The notes under the pieces were generated by a model. The model ran no database searches. It worked only from the letters and a program-made list of their open reading frames with translations, and was not told where the DNA came from. A stretch of 64,000 bases of DNA from the NCBI GenBank assembly GCA_016290875.1, contig JAEEVL010000001.1, positions 355,135-419,134 on the forward strand, given 5' to 3'. Positions within the stretch are counted from its first letter, which is position 1, and each line of letters begins with the position of its first letter. Position numbers and translations under genes: made by a program. The stretch is from Ruminococcus sp. (GTDB lineage: Bacteria; Bacillota; Clostridia; Oscillospirales; Ruminococcaceae). Shown in pieces: positions 1 through 8,977 of the stretch.

Positions 1-1
1 T

Positions 2-478
2 TTCATTAACGGTATTGCTGGTGAGCGTTTCTGTGTACGAAATTCTGGTGCCATCGCTGTCTGCGAAGGTGTCGGTGATCACGGATGTGAGTATATGACT
101 GGCGGCAGAGCTGTTATTCTTGGTGAGACAGGTAAAAACTTCGCTGCAGGTATGTCAGGCGGTATAGCCTATGTTCTTGATGAAAAACACGACCTTTACA
201 CAAGACTTAACAAGGCACTTGTTTCACTCGAAGCAGTTACCAAGGAAGTCGATATTGCAGAACTGAAAGCTATCATCACAGAACACGCTGAGGCTACCGG
301 TTCTGAAAAAGCTAAAAAGATACTTGAGGGATTTAACCACTATCTTACTTGCTTCAAAAAGGTAATCCCCCAAGATTATGCAAAGATAAAGGCAACAGTT
401 ACTGAACTCGAGCGCGCAGGCGTTTCACCCGAACAGGCTGAGATCGAAGCGTTTGAACTTATCAGAAAGGAGGCGTGA
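2..478 (+). CDS. gltB: Glutamate synthase large subunit, C-terminal end (partial)
   Basis: The frame is open from base 2 with no start in the window, so this is the last 158 codons of a gene that begins upstream. It reads AGERFCVRNSGAIAVCEG and then VGDHGCEYMTGGRAVILG, the C-terminal GXGXG beta-helix domain of the NADPH-dependent glutamate synthase alpha subunit. That subunit moves the amide nitrogen of glutamine to 2-oxoglutarate to make glutamate. The first in-frame ATG (base 95) lies in the middle of this conserved domain and is not a start. Only 3 bases separate its stop from the small-subunit gene, so the two are co-transcribed. The catalytic amidotransferase and FMN domains are outside the window. 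Confidence 0.95.
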   Translation, partial: FINGIAGERFCVRNSGAIAVCEGVGDHGCEYMTGGRAVILGETGKNFAAGMSGGIAYVLDEKHDLYTRLNKALVSLEAVTKEVDIAELKAIITEHAEATGSEKAKKILEGFNHYLTCFKKVIPQDYAKIKATVTELERAGVSPEQAEIEAFELIRKEA

Positions 479-481
479 ACA

Positions 482-1966
482 ATGGGAAAAGCAACCGGAT
501 TTCTTGAATTTACAAGAACTGAATCAACAGCAAAAGAGCCATTGGAGCGCATAAAGGATTATAATGAATTCCATGTTCCGCTGACTGATCAGCATCGCCG
601 TGAACAGGCTTCAAGATGTATGGACTGCGGAGTACCGTTCTGTCAGAACGGAAAAATGCTCTGCGGTATGGTATCAGGCTGTCCCCTCAACAACCTTATC
701 CCTGAGTGGAACGACCTTATATATCACGGACAGAAGGAGCTTGCTCTCGAACGTCTCCTTATGACAAACAATTTCCCTGAGTTCACTTCAAGAGTTTGCC
801 CGGCACTTTGCGAAAAAGCATGTATATGCGGAGTTAACGACAGTCCTGTTACTGTAAAGGAAAATGAAAACTCTATCATTGAATACGGCTTTGAAAGCGG
901 TTATATAAAAGCTCAGCCTCCCGTTGTACGCAGCGGAAAGAGCGTAGCTGTCATTGGCTCAGGTCCTTCAGGACTTGCTGTCGCTGACACTCTCAACAAA
1001 CGCGGACACTCGGTAACAGTTTATGAGCGTTCTGATCGTGTCGGTGGTCTCCTTATGTACGGTATTCCGAATATGAAGCTTGAAAAGCACATAATCGAAC
1101 GCCGTACAGAGCTTATGAGAGCCGAAGGCGTAACCTTCAAAAACAATGCAAATGTCGGCGAAAATGTTAAGGCTTCAGATATTACAAGCGGTTTCGACGC
1201 AGTTGTACTCGCCTGCGGTTCGTCAAATCCACGTGACATCAAGGCTCCCGGCCGCGATGCTGAGGGTATATACTTTGCTGTTGATTTTCTCAAGGCTACA
1301 ACCAAAAGCCTTCTCGATTCAGGTCTTTCTGACGGAAGTTTTATCTCTTCAAAAGACAAGAATGTTGTTATCATCGGCGGCGGTGATACCGGTAACGACT
1401 GCGTTGGTACATCTATCCGTCATGGTTGTAAGTCAGTAACTCAGCTTGAAATGATGCCTAAACTCCCTGATGAACGTGCTGAGAACAATCCGTTCCCTCA
1501 GTACCCAAGAGTCTGCAAGACAGATTACGGTCAGGAAGAAGCTATCGCAGTATTCGGAAGCGATCCCCGCGTATATGAGACTACTGTTAAGGAGTTCATA
1601 AAAGATGAAAGTGGCAAACTCAGCGGCGTTAAGACTGTTAAGCTTTCATTCGGTACAGATCCTGAAACCGGAAGACGTACAATGAACGAGGTCGAAGGAA
1701 GCGAACAGATACTTCCTTGTGAGCTTTGTCTTATTGCCGCAGGATTCTTAGGAACACAGAGCTATGTAGCTGAAGCTTTCGGCATTGAGCTTGATCAGCG
1801 CACTAATGTAAAAACCGCCCCCGGAGCACACAGGACTAACATTGAAAATGTATTCACAGCCGGAGATATGCACATCGGTCAGTCACTTGTCGTAAGAGCT
1901 ATACGTGAAGGACGCGACGCAGCAGCTGAGGTTGATGAATACTTGATGGGATACACAAATCTATAA
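482..1966 (+). CDS. gltD: Glutamate synthase small subunit (NADPH, beta)
   Basis: 494 residues, full length for GltD. It takes electrons from NADPH through FAD and 4Fe-4S clusters and passes them to the large subunit. An N-terminal cysteine region (C46, C49, C54 and a group near 106-114) matches the iron-sulfur ligands. The FAD-binding GSGPSG is at 159-164, the pyridine-nucleotide-binding GGGDTG at 299-304, and the second FAD contact AGD near 460. An AAGGAGG site just ahead of the ATG supports the start. It sits between gltB and a glutamine-synthetase-like gene, giving the GOGAT half of a GS/GOGAT ammonium-assimilation operon. Confidence 0.97.
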   Translation: MGKATGFLEFTRTESTAKEPLERIKDYNEFHVPLTDQHRREQASRCMDCGVPFCQNGKMLCGMVSGCPLNNLIPEWNDLIYHGQKELALERLLMTNNFPEFTSRVCPALCEKACICGVNDSPVTVKENENSIIEYGFESGYIKAQPPVVRSGKSVAVIGSGPSGLAVADTLNKRGHSVTVYERSDRVGGLLMYGIPNMKLEKHIIERRTELMRAEGVTFKNNANVGENVKASDITSGFDAVVLACGSSNPRDIKAPGRDAEGIYFAVDFLKATTKSLLDSGLSDGSFISSKDKNVVIIGGGDTGNDCVGTSIRHGCKSVTQLEMMPKLPDERAENNPFPQYPRVCKTDYGQEEAIAVFGSDPRVYETTVKEFIKDESGKLSGVKTVKLSFGTDPETGRRTMNEVEGSEQILPCELCLIAAGFLGTQSYVAEAFGIELDQRTNVKTAPGAHRTNIENVFTAGDMHIGQSLVVRAIREGRDAAAEVDEYLMGYTNL

Positions 1967-1985
1967 TATTATAACGGAGGACCAT

Positions 1986-3263
1986 ATGATCTATTCAGAA
2001 AACGAGATATTGCAGTATATCGAAGAGAATGACGTTAAGTTCGTCAAACTGACATTTTGCGATCTGCACGGCAGACTAAAGAATATTTCCATACTCTCAT
2101 CCGAACTTGCAGCAACATTTGAAAGCGGTGTAAGGATCGCTGCCAAGAAGATCTCAGGCTTTGAAGCCGCAAACGGCAGGGACCTCTTCCTCTTCCCTGA
2201 CGCAAAAACCATGACTGTCCTCCCGTGGAGACCTCAGCAGGGCAGAGTTATTAGAATGTACTGCTATATCCGTTACAAGGACGGCACTCCCTTTGAGGGA
2301 GACAGCCGTTATTTCCTGAAAAAAGCAATGAAGACCGCTATTAATGCAGGTTATTGCTTCCGTTTCGGAACTTCATGTGAGTTTATGCTATTTCATAACG
2401 ATGAAAACGGTCTTCCTACCAAAACTCCACATGACTATGCTGGATATTGTGATACAGCTCCTGATGATAAAGGTGAAAATATCCGCCGTGATGTATGTCT
2501 TACTCTTGAGCAGATGGGTATCCATCCGGTATCATCACGCCACGAAAGCGGTTGCGGTCAGCACGAGATAGACTTTAATTCATCTTCTGCACTTAAAGCC
2601 GCTGACACACTTCTCAGCTTCAAATCTGCTGTAAAATCAGTAGCTGAAACTCATGGTGTTCATGCAAGCTTTATGCCTAAGCCGCTCAGAAGCGACTGCG
2701 GAAACGGTATGCACATAAGCTTTAATGTATTCCCTTACAGCGATTTTCTCGAGGAGAGAGCATCTGAATGCTCAGGCATAGTTAAGAATGCAGCGGCCGG
2801 TATAATGGAACACATCCGCGAATTCACTATGTTCACAAATTCGACAGTCAATTCTTACTCAAGACTCGGTGAGTTTACAGCTCCGAGAGATATTATCTGG
2901 TCTGACGAGGAAGGTTCACAGCTTATACGTATGGCTGCCGATTGCGACGACACATCAGTCGAACTCAGAGCAGCAGACTGCGTTTGTGATCCGTATTTCG
3001 TACTCGGACTCATGATATATGCTGCACTTGAAGGCATAAGCACAGGAGCACAGCTTCCGGAAAAAAATACCGGTTCTGAAAGACTTCCCGAAACACTTGA
3101 AAAAGCTATTGAGCTTGCAGAGAATTCAGATTTCCTGAAAAAGTATGTCCCTGAAAACATCCTCAGCGTACTTATTAAACATTCCCGTGATGAATGGAAG
3201 GAATATTCATCTGCATACGATAAAGAGGCTTTTGAGGATAAAAAATACTTCAACTCACTATAA
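1986..3263 (+). CDS. Divergent glutamine-synthetase-family protein
   Basis: 425 residues with the glutamine synthetase fold from end to end: a beta-grasp start (VKLTFCDLHGRLKN), HESGCGQHEI (186-195), the MPKPL...GNGMH ATP loop (230-243), NSYSRL (289-294) and VELR (325-328). By eye two active-site glutamates are missing. The usual E-x-E metal pair is S130-C-E132, and the glutamate of the usual YEAP loop is threonine (FTAP, 297-300). It could be a glutamine synthetase with altered chemistry, a ligase for another amine, or a regulatory paralogue. GGAGG is 4-5 bases before the ATG. It is followed 12 bases later by an ANTAR regulator, a neighbour often seen beside glutamine synthetase genes in Clostridia. 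Confidence 0.85.
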   Translation: MIYSENEILQYIEENDVKFVKLTFCDLHGRLKNISILSSELAATFESGVRIAAKKISGFEAANGRDLFLFPDAKTMTVLPWRPQQGRVIRMYCYIRYKDGTPFEGDSRYFLKKAMKTAINAGYCFRFGTSCEFMLFHNDENGLPTKTPHDYAGYCDTAPDDKGENIRRDVCLTLEQMGIHPVSSRHESGCGQHEIDFNSSSALKAADTLLSFKSAVKSVAETHGVHASFMPKPLRSDCGNGMHISFNVFPYSDFLEERASECSGIVKNAAAGIMEHIREFTMFTNSTVNSYSRLGEFTAPRDIIWSDEEGSQLIRMAADCDDTSVELRAADCVCDPYFVLGLMIYAALEGISTGAQLPEKNTGSERLPETLEKAIELAENSDFLKKYVPENILSVLIKHSRDEWKEYSSAYDKEAFEDKKYFNSL

Positions 3264-3275
3264 TGGAGGTTAACA

Positions 3276-3857
3276 TTGGAAAAGATCCTTGTGGTTTCAA
3301 GCAGTAGAACTGCTTCCGAAACTCTGCTGGATTTCCTTCGCAGATCGTTCAAATGTACCCCAAGGATAGTTGAATCGGCTTATCAGGCAAAGAGCATACT
3401 CGAATCCGACATAATGGTCGAGCTTGTAATGGTAAACTCTCCTCTCCTTGATGAATCCGGGCTTGAATTTGCGGAATACGTCACAGGGAGCACTTCTGCG
3501 CACTGCATACTAATGCTTAAAGCAGAAGCTGCCGAAAAGATAGAAGAACGTGCAGAAAAAGCCAATATAATCGTAGTTGGCAAGCCTTTCAGTCGTTCCG
3601 TTCTGTATCAGATAGTACGAACAATTGATATAGCAGTCAGCCGTTCCGCTGAGCTTCAGCAGAGAAACGCCCGTCTTGAAGAGAAGATTAATGAGATACA
3701 GACCATTGACAAAGCCAAGTTTATGCTTATGGAATTCAAAAGTATGAGCGAGACCGATGCTCACGCTTATATAGAACAATATGCTATGAACAAGCGCAAA
3801 AAGAAAAGTCTTGCAGCTCTTACGATAATTGATAAGCTGAGCGAGCAATATTTGTGA
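3276..3857 (+). CDS. ANTAR-domain response regulator
   Basis: 193 residues starting at TTG with GGAGGT five bases upstream, the only plausible start. Residues 1-120 form a degenerate receiver domain: the usual acidic pair is absent and the stretch is VVSSSRTASE, so classical phosphorylation is doubtful. A coiled-coil linker (about 122-140) leads to an ANTAR domain (about 138-190) with KAKFMLMEFKSMSE and AMNKRKKKSLAA. ANTAR proteins bind paired hexaloop RNA hairpins and prevent transcription termination, commonly in nitrogen-metabolism leaders. Its target leader may lie upstream of gltB, outside the window; there is no room for one inside this operon. Confidence 0.9.
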   Translation: MEKILVVSSSRTASETLLDFLRRSFKCTPRIVESAYQAKSILESDIMVELVMVNSPLLDESGLEFAEYVTGSTSAHCILMLKAEAAEKIEERAEKANIIVVGKPFSRSVLYQIVRTIDIAVSRSAELQQRNARLEEKINEIQTIDKAKFMLMEFKSMSETDAHAYIEQYAMNKRKKKSLAALTIIDKLSEQYL

Positions 3858-3866
3858 GGTACAGAT

Positions 3867-5288
3867 ATGTTTGACACGATACATGAAGAATGCGGAGTTT
3901 TCGGCATTTTTGAAAATAAAACGACTAATGTTGCAGCGTCTGTATATTTCGGACTGTATGCTTTACAGCACCGCGGACAAGAAAGCTGCGGCATTACTGT
4001 CTGTGACGACGGAGTCTTCCGTCACAAACGTTCAGACGGACTTGTTTCCGAGGTATTCACAAAAGAAGAACTTGGCAAGCTTGGCTGTGGAAATATGGCT
4101 GTAGGTCACGTAAGGTATTCTACAACAGGCGGTCACAATCACAATAACATTCAGCCCCTCGTTATTCGCCACATCAAAGGCAATATGGCACTTGTTCATA
4201 ACGGCAATCTTGTCAATGCCGCTGAACTCAGACGTTCCTTTGAGATGTCGGGAGCCATCTTCCATGGCACATCCGATACCGAAGCTATTGCATATTCAAT
4301 TGTCCGTGAACGCCTGACAAGCAGTTCAACAGAAGAAGCAGTTGAACGTGCTATGCCATATATCAAGGGAGCTTATTCGTGTATACTTATGACTGCTACC
4401 AAGCTTGTGGCGTTCCGCGATCCGAATGGTTTCCGTCCGCTTTGCATAGGAAAAACAGCTGACGGTGCTTGTGTTATTGCTTCAGAGTCATGTGCTCTCG
4501 AAACAGTCGGTGCCGCGTTTATTCGTGACGTTGAGCCTGGAGAAATAATAGTTATTGATTCAGACGGACTTCGCTCAATAACGACTAACTGTCAGAAAGA
4601 ACGAAATATCTGCATTTTTGAATACATTTACTTTGCACGCCCGGATTCAGTTATTGAAGGTGTCTCAGTTCACCATGCAAGACTTCGTGCCGGAATGCTT
4701 CTTGCAAAGCATAGTCCCGTTGAAGCAGATATTGTTATCGGCGTTCCGGATTCAGGACTTGACGCTGCACTTGGTTATGCAAATGAAAGCGGTATCCCGT
4801 ACGGTATCGGATTCATAAAGAACAAGTACATTGGCAGAAGCTTTATACAGCCTCAGCAGGATCAGCGCGAAAATGCAGTTAAAATAAAGCTCAACGCTGT
4901 CCGCGAAACGGTCGAAGGCAAGCGTGTCATTATGATCGATGATTCCATCGTCAGAGGAACTACCAGTGCAAGAATAGTTCGCCTTCTCCGTGACGCAGGA
5001 GCTAAAGAAGTTCATGTGCGTATCTCTTCACCTGCATTTCTTCATACTTGCCATTTCGGTACTGATATTGACTCGGAAGAAAACCTTATCGCTGGCAAAT
5101 GCAGTTCAACTGAAGAGATTGCTGAATATATCGGCGCTGACAGTCTTGCTTATCTGCCCGTTGATTCTCTCGGAGAACTTGTTGACGGTCGCTTCGGATA
5201 CTGTAAAGGCTGCTTTACTGGTGAATATCCGGTAGATACATCGGGCGCAGGCAGTAAGAACAAATTCGATGAAAAGATACATAAATAA
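3867..5288 (+). CDS. purF: Amidophosphoribosyltransferase
   Basis: 473 residues. It catalyses the first committed step of purine synthesis: PRPP plus glutamine to phosphoribosylamine. Eight residues precede CGVFGI, so Cys9 is the N-terminal nucleophile after propeptide removal, as in the Bacillus-type enzyme. The class II amidotransferase domain covers about 9-230. The PRPP loop VIMIDDSIVRGTTS lies about 345-360. Late cysteines (including YCKGCFTGEY) fit the 4Fe-4S cluster of this subtype. It starts 9 bases after the ANTAR gene behind GAGGT and is the last gene before a strong terminator, linking purine synthesis to glutamine supply. Confidence 0.97.
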   Translation: MFDTIHEECGVFGIFENKTTNVAASVYFGLYALQHRGQESCGITVCDDGVFRHKRSDGLVSEVFTKEELGKLGCGNMAVGHVRYSTTGGHNHNNIQPLVIRHIKGNMALVHNGNLVNAAELRRSFEMSGAIFHGTSDTEAIAYSIVRERLTSSSTEEAVERAMPYIKGAYSCILMTATKLVAFRDPNGFRPLCIGKTADGACVIASESCALETVGAAFIRDVEPGEIIVIDSDGLRSITTNCQKERNICIFEYIYFARPDSVIEGVSVHHARLRAGMLLAKHSPVEADIVIGVPDSGLDAALGYANESGIPYGIGFIKNKYIGRSFIQPQQDQRENAVKIKLNAVRETVEGKRVIMIDDSIVRGTTSARIVRLLRDAGAKEVHVRISSPAFLHTCHFGTDIDSEENLIAGKCSSTEEIAEYIGADSLAYLPVDSLGELVDGRFGYCKGCFTGEYPVDTSGAGSKNKFDEKIHK

Positions 5289-5292
5289 ACTA

Positions 5293-5322
5293 AGGGAAAG
5301 CAAATTGCTTTCCCTGTTTTTT
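5293..5322 (+). terminator. Rho-independent terminator after purF
   Basis: A 10-bp perfect stem (AGGGAAAGCA / TGCTTTCCCT) with a 3-base loop is followed by GTTTTTTG. It ends the plus-strand nitrogen/purine operon. The facing minus-strand gene ends directly at it, so it may serve both directions, though the minus strand has a poorer T run. Confidence 0.92.
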
Positions 5323-5323
5323 G

Positions 5324-6586
5324 TTATTTTTTGAGTTTGAACAATTTTGAGAAAATACCGCCGTCATTTATGCCGAAAGCAGCAAGAAGCGAATCAACAT
5401 ATTCACCATTAAGTTTATTCTCTTTCACAAAGCTTGTGAGATTGGTAATTATCGCAGTGAGACTTTCAGTGTCATCAACAACTGCTTTGAGCTTTGCCTT
5501 TGAATCATATTTATTGCCGTCCTCGTCTTCTCCGACGATAACTATTGGCAGTAGTTTTGCGAGATATTCGATTATTCTGTCTACATTCTCATCCTTGGAC
5601 AAAAGATAATCTACAAAAGAGTGAAGCGTTTCTACACTTTCGTTTTCGCTTGAAACTTCAAAACGTGGTATGATATAAGAAGTATTGCCGACCATTATAG
5701 TCTGTGAACCTATGCTTTCATCATTTCCGTCAGAAGACTGCTGGAAGAAGGAGTTCGGCGAGTGATTCTCCCCTACCGAATTAACGCAGTACCCCTTGCA
5801 GAAAAGCTGATGTGAATCAGGTATCTGGTAGAGAAGGATATGTACAAAATCGCCTGTAAGTGAATAGTTTTTTATAAGTCCGGCTCTGTTTTTTATGCGT
5901 TCAGCAACTTCAGGAGTTTCAAGAAATACTCTTGAAAAGCCTTGTCCGTCAAACCCGACACATCTGACTACTTTGTCGCACATCAAAGCCGAATACATAG
6001 CTTTGTTGCTGCCCTTGGAATGTCCGATAGTCGATACTTTCTCAAAGCGCTCAGCGGCTTTTTCTACAAATTCAAGAGCTTTTCTCTGCGGTGGTGTATC
6101 AAATACATTCGCAGCTCTTACATTGTCTGCCCACTCTTTAGGGCCGGTAGTTCCTTTGAATACAACAACAGCTTCATCAGAGCTGCCTGTACCGTTTGAA
6201 AAGCAAAGTGCAAGGGGATAATTGTACATTTTACCATCATGAGCAGTTGCTGAGTGATAACCATTCTCGTCGATCATAAGATCTTCTAGTACAAGTGAAG
6301 CCGTTCTGCCGTCTTTAAGGAACTTTATAATCCTCGCCCACTCTACTCCGCTTACTTCTGCAGAACATACAGAACCGGTATGCGTTCTCAGCTTTGCGAG
6401 TGCTTTTTCATCAAAAGGTGCGAGTATCTTTGCTATTGTCTGTCCAATGTTTGTTCCGCTTATCTTGTAAAAATCAATTCTGAAGTTTTCGTCAGAAGCT
6501 GCCTCCGCTACGTCCTCATCGAGATATGCTAGCTGTTCGAGCAGGCAGAATTCTGTGTCTGTAAGTGCTGATATGATCTGTTTCAT
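5324..6586 (-). CDS. DUF2974 (Mbeg1-like) lipase-fold protein
   Basis: 420 residues, no signal peptide. The core contains VVVFKGTTGPKEWADN and a nucleophile elbow GHSKG (188-192), the signature of the DUF2974 branch of the alpha/beta-hydrolase (class 3 lipase) superfamily. The substrate is not known. The C-terminal 130 residues are a charged helical extension that I do not recognise. It is a single gene convergent with purF, with its own AAGGAG site ahead of the ATG. Confidence 0.8.
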   Translation of the reverse strand: MKQIISALTDTEFCLLEQLAYLDEDVAEAASDENFRIDFYKISGTNIGQTIAKILAPFDEKALAKLRTHTGSVCSAEVSGVEWARIIKFLKDGRTASLVLEDLMIDENGYHSATAHDGKMYNYPLALCFSNGTGSSDEAVVVFKGTTGPKEWADNVRAANVFDTPPQRKALEFVEKAAERFEKVSTIGHSKGSNKAMYSALMCDKVVRCVGFDGQGFSRVFLETPEVAERIKNRAGLIKNYSLTGDFVHILLYQIPDSHQLFCKGYCVNSVGENHSPNSFFQQSSDGNDESIGSQTIMVGNTSYIIPRFEVSSENESVETLHSFVDYLLSKDENVDRIIEYLAKLLPIVIVGEDEDGNKYDSKAKLKAVVDDTESLTAIITNLTSFVKENKLNGEYVDSLLAAFGINDGGIFSKLFKLKK

Positions 6587-6635
6587 TTCCGTACTCCTTT
6601 ATAAGTATATTTGAATAATATTAAATACAGTGTTA

Positions 6636-7268
6636 TTATGCTTTTCGTATTGGGTGTCTGATAACCGTTTTTAGCTTTTCAGGTGCGACTTTTCTTGCAT
6701 CGCTGAGATAAATTTCATGGTGGAGCCTTTCATCAGTAATATCAAGAACAAATCCTTGTTCATAGATACATTCATGCATAAGTTCAACAGTAGCCGGTTC
6801 GGCATCATAGGAGCCTATATGCATACACTGCACACACAAACCTTCGTCGTATGTAAGAAACTCAACTTTTGAGAAATCTGTTTTCTTTTTCTTTGCTGCT
6901 TCTGATTTAGCCCACTCCATGTCATCTTTTGTGACAAAATCAGGTAAACGTATAAGTGATATCCACTTGAAGTTTTCTTTATGAGCATAATCTATACTGT
7001 CTGTGCCATCCTGCCACCAAAATCCTTCAAGCGGCGGTACTACGTAATCGAAATACCCGTCTATCTGATGATCGCTTTTCTTACTCATTTTTATTGTATA
7101 AGCAACACCATACAGAAGTTCTATAGACTTTTTATACTCCCCGTTCCCGTCGTTGGGATCCCCTTCTCCGCGAACTGCAATATAATTCATCCTTGGTACG
7201 GTAACAATGCTTGGTTTGTTTTTCGGAGCATAAAACTCCTTATACTCTTTTTTAAAATCAAAAGCCAT
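6636..7268 (-). CDS. GyrI-like small-molecule-binding protein
   Basis: 210 residues with the GyrI-like (SOUL/AraC effector-binding) pattern: an N-terminal VPRMNYIAVRGEGDP strand, YKKSIELLYGVAYTIKM, the aromatic FWWQDG, and a late YDEGLCVQCMHIGSYDAEPA followed by HEIYLSDARKV. Stand-alone members without a DNA-binding domain bind or hydrolyse small hydrophobic ligands; the ligand here is unknown. GGAGAG precedes the ATG. It stands alone between the DUF2974 gene and the CotH genes on the same strand. Confidence 0.8.
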   Translation of the reverse strand: MAFDFKKEYKEFYAPKNKPSIVTVPRMNYIAVRGEGDPNDGNGEYKKSIELLYGVAYTIKMSKKSDHQIDGYFDYVVPPLEGFWWQDGTDSIDYAHKENFKWISLIRLPDFVTKDDMEWAKSEAAKKKKTDFSKVEFLTYDEGLCVQCMHIGSYDAEPATVELMHECIYEQGFVLDITDERLHHEIYLSDARKVAPEKLKTVIRHPIRKA

Positions 7269-7288
7269 ATTTTCTCTCCATATATTGA

Positions 7289-8947
7289 TTATTCATGCCA
7301 CTGTGAATTAAGGAAGTCTACCCTGCTTCTGAGCCATTTCAGAAGAAAATCAGCTGCTTGTGCTTCATTCATACAGCTTCTTGCAGGATCTGAAAGCTCA
7401 TCAGCAAAATCTCCGTTATCAATAATATTGTTCCATTTTTTATAGTTCTTTATAAAGTCAGCTTCAAGTTTGGTTTTATCGTTCTCGATAAGCTTGAAAG
7501 TACGCTCAAAAACACCGCCGTCATAAGCCTTTGACCATGTCTTTCTGACTATATCCTGATACCAGTCGGTATTAGCAAGAACGACAAGCCAAGGATTTAC
7601 CGTATTGTATTCTCCGTTTCCGACAGGACCGCCATTAACATCCGGAACTATATTTGAAGCGTAAAATCCCTGACCGTCAATACAGCGATCTTTGTTTCCA
7701 AGCCCTGAATCGAAGTCCCAGGGAGCTTCAAATGTAAGTTTTTTGCTGCCTCCCTCTCCGAAGTCAACATCCATAAAGAAGCTTGACCAGTAAATATCCG
7801 CATCACAAGTAAGTTCGCTTATAATATACATATCTGCAAGTGACTGTACATCAACAACTTTCTCAATTGCCTGCCGCGGTGTTATCTCAGTAGTTTCACT
7901 GATATCGGTATAGCTTTCATCAAAAATATAAGCCTTGTTATTGTAAGCAGCTTCATACATTATGGTATACGTCTTGTTTACAAAATTAGCAATAAAGTCA
8001 TGCTGTTCCTTAGAATAAATATCGCTCTTTATGGTAATACCAACAGGTTTCTTTGGATCACGGTCGTCAACCGGAAGTGCCTGCATAGTAGGCTTTTCAT
8101 CGGTACCGGTATAAGCTGTTAGGGCTGCATTTCCTGCAAGATCAAGCGGAAAACCGTAAAGTTCATCCTCATTGATATAATAGCCGTCAAATTCAAGGAA
8201 GTATCCTATATCAGTTCCTGCATAATCTTTCTCGGGCTCAGTTATGTCAACTCTGCTTTTGCTGACCTGCTGCATATCGGCGAGCAAGTAAACTCCGTAA
8301 TACTCGCCGTTTATCTCGACCTGCACAAATTCCGAATCGGCAGCAAACAGACCGTCTTCTGAAAGTATTTCCCTTGCAGCATAAAGCGAAGCCTTGTTTC
8401 TGAGCATAGAAGCATCCTTGTATTCAGCGAGGAGAAGCCAGTTCTTCTGTTCTGCGCTGTCGTTGAGTTCCAAAAGGCTCTGCTTTTCCTCAAACTTTAT
8501 TCTAAGCGGCTTTTTAGGATACACAGTAGTCCAGTTGCCGCGTACTTTTACCTTTGCATTGGATGGTGAAAGAAGAGTTGTTCCGTTACTGTCCTTTAAA
8601 GTGACAGTACACTCTTCATAATACGGCTCGGGCGGTATCGTATAACCGGGTGTCCATGAAGCAATCGACTCAGCAACATGACGCGCAACCGGTTCATTAA
8701 CAAAATCCATAACTGACGGATCTGTGCTCTTTGTCTCAATCGACAAGACAGGCAGTACAGTTTCAGTTTTTTCCTGAACTGCTTCGGTTGTTTTATTGGC
8801 TGAAGAGCCGGCTGTCATATTCTCTGCAAGATCTGTCGCCAAAGAAGCAGAGGTTGTTTGGTCAGAATTTGAATTTGTACCTGACGAACAGCCGGTGAGC
8901 ATGGCTGTTGAAAGAATAAACGCCAGTACAAAAGATAACTTTTTCAT
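7289..8947 (-). CDS. CotH-family lipoprotein 1
   Basis: 552 residues. It starts with a lipoprotein signal (LSFVLAFILSTAMLTGC, lipobox LTGC, Cys20) followed by a Ser/Thr-rich linker to about residue 70. The remainder is a CotH kinase domain: VRGNWTTVYPKKPLRIKFEE, NWLLLAEYKDASMLRNKAS, EINGEYYGVYLL and the metal-binding FEAPWDFDSGLG. CotH proteins are secreted atypical protein kinases; the Bacillus member phosphorylates spore coat proteins. In ruminococci surface CotH proteins are common and their targets are unknown. It lies 30 bases after the second CotH gene, so the two probably form one transcript. Confidence 0.9.
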   Translation of the reverse strand: MKKLSFVLAFILSTAMLTGCSSGTNSNSDQTTSASLATDLAENMTAGSSANKTTEAVQEKTETVLPVLSIETKSTDPSVMDFVNEPVARHVAESIASWTPGYTIPPEPYYEECTVTLKDSNGTTLLSPSNAKVKVRGNWTTVYPKKPLRIKFEEKQSLLELNDSAEQKNWLLLAEYKDASMLRNKASLYAAREILSEDGLFAADSEFVQVEINGEYYGVYLLADMQQVSKSRVDITEPEKDYAGTDIGYFLEFDGYYINEDELYGFPLDLAGNAALTAYTGTDEKPTMQALPVDDRDPKKPVGITIKSDIYSKEQHDFIANFVNKTYTIMYEAAYNNKAYIFDESYTDISETTEITPRQAIEKVVDVQSLADMYIISELTCDADIYWSSFFMDVDFGEGGSKKLTFEAPWDFDSGLGNKDRCIDGQGFYASNIVPDVNGGPVGNGEYNTVNPWLVVLANTDWYQDIVRKTWSKAYDGGVFERTFKLIENDKTKLEADFIKNYKKWNNIIDNGDFADELSDPARSCMNEAQAADFLLKWLRSRVDFLNSQWHE

Positions 8948-8977
8948 TTTATCATCTCCTGAATGAGTATAACGGCT

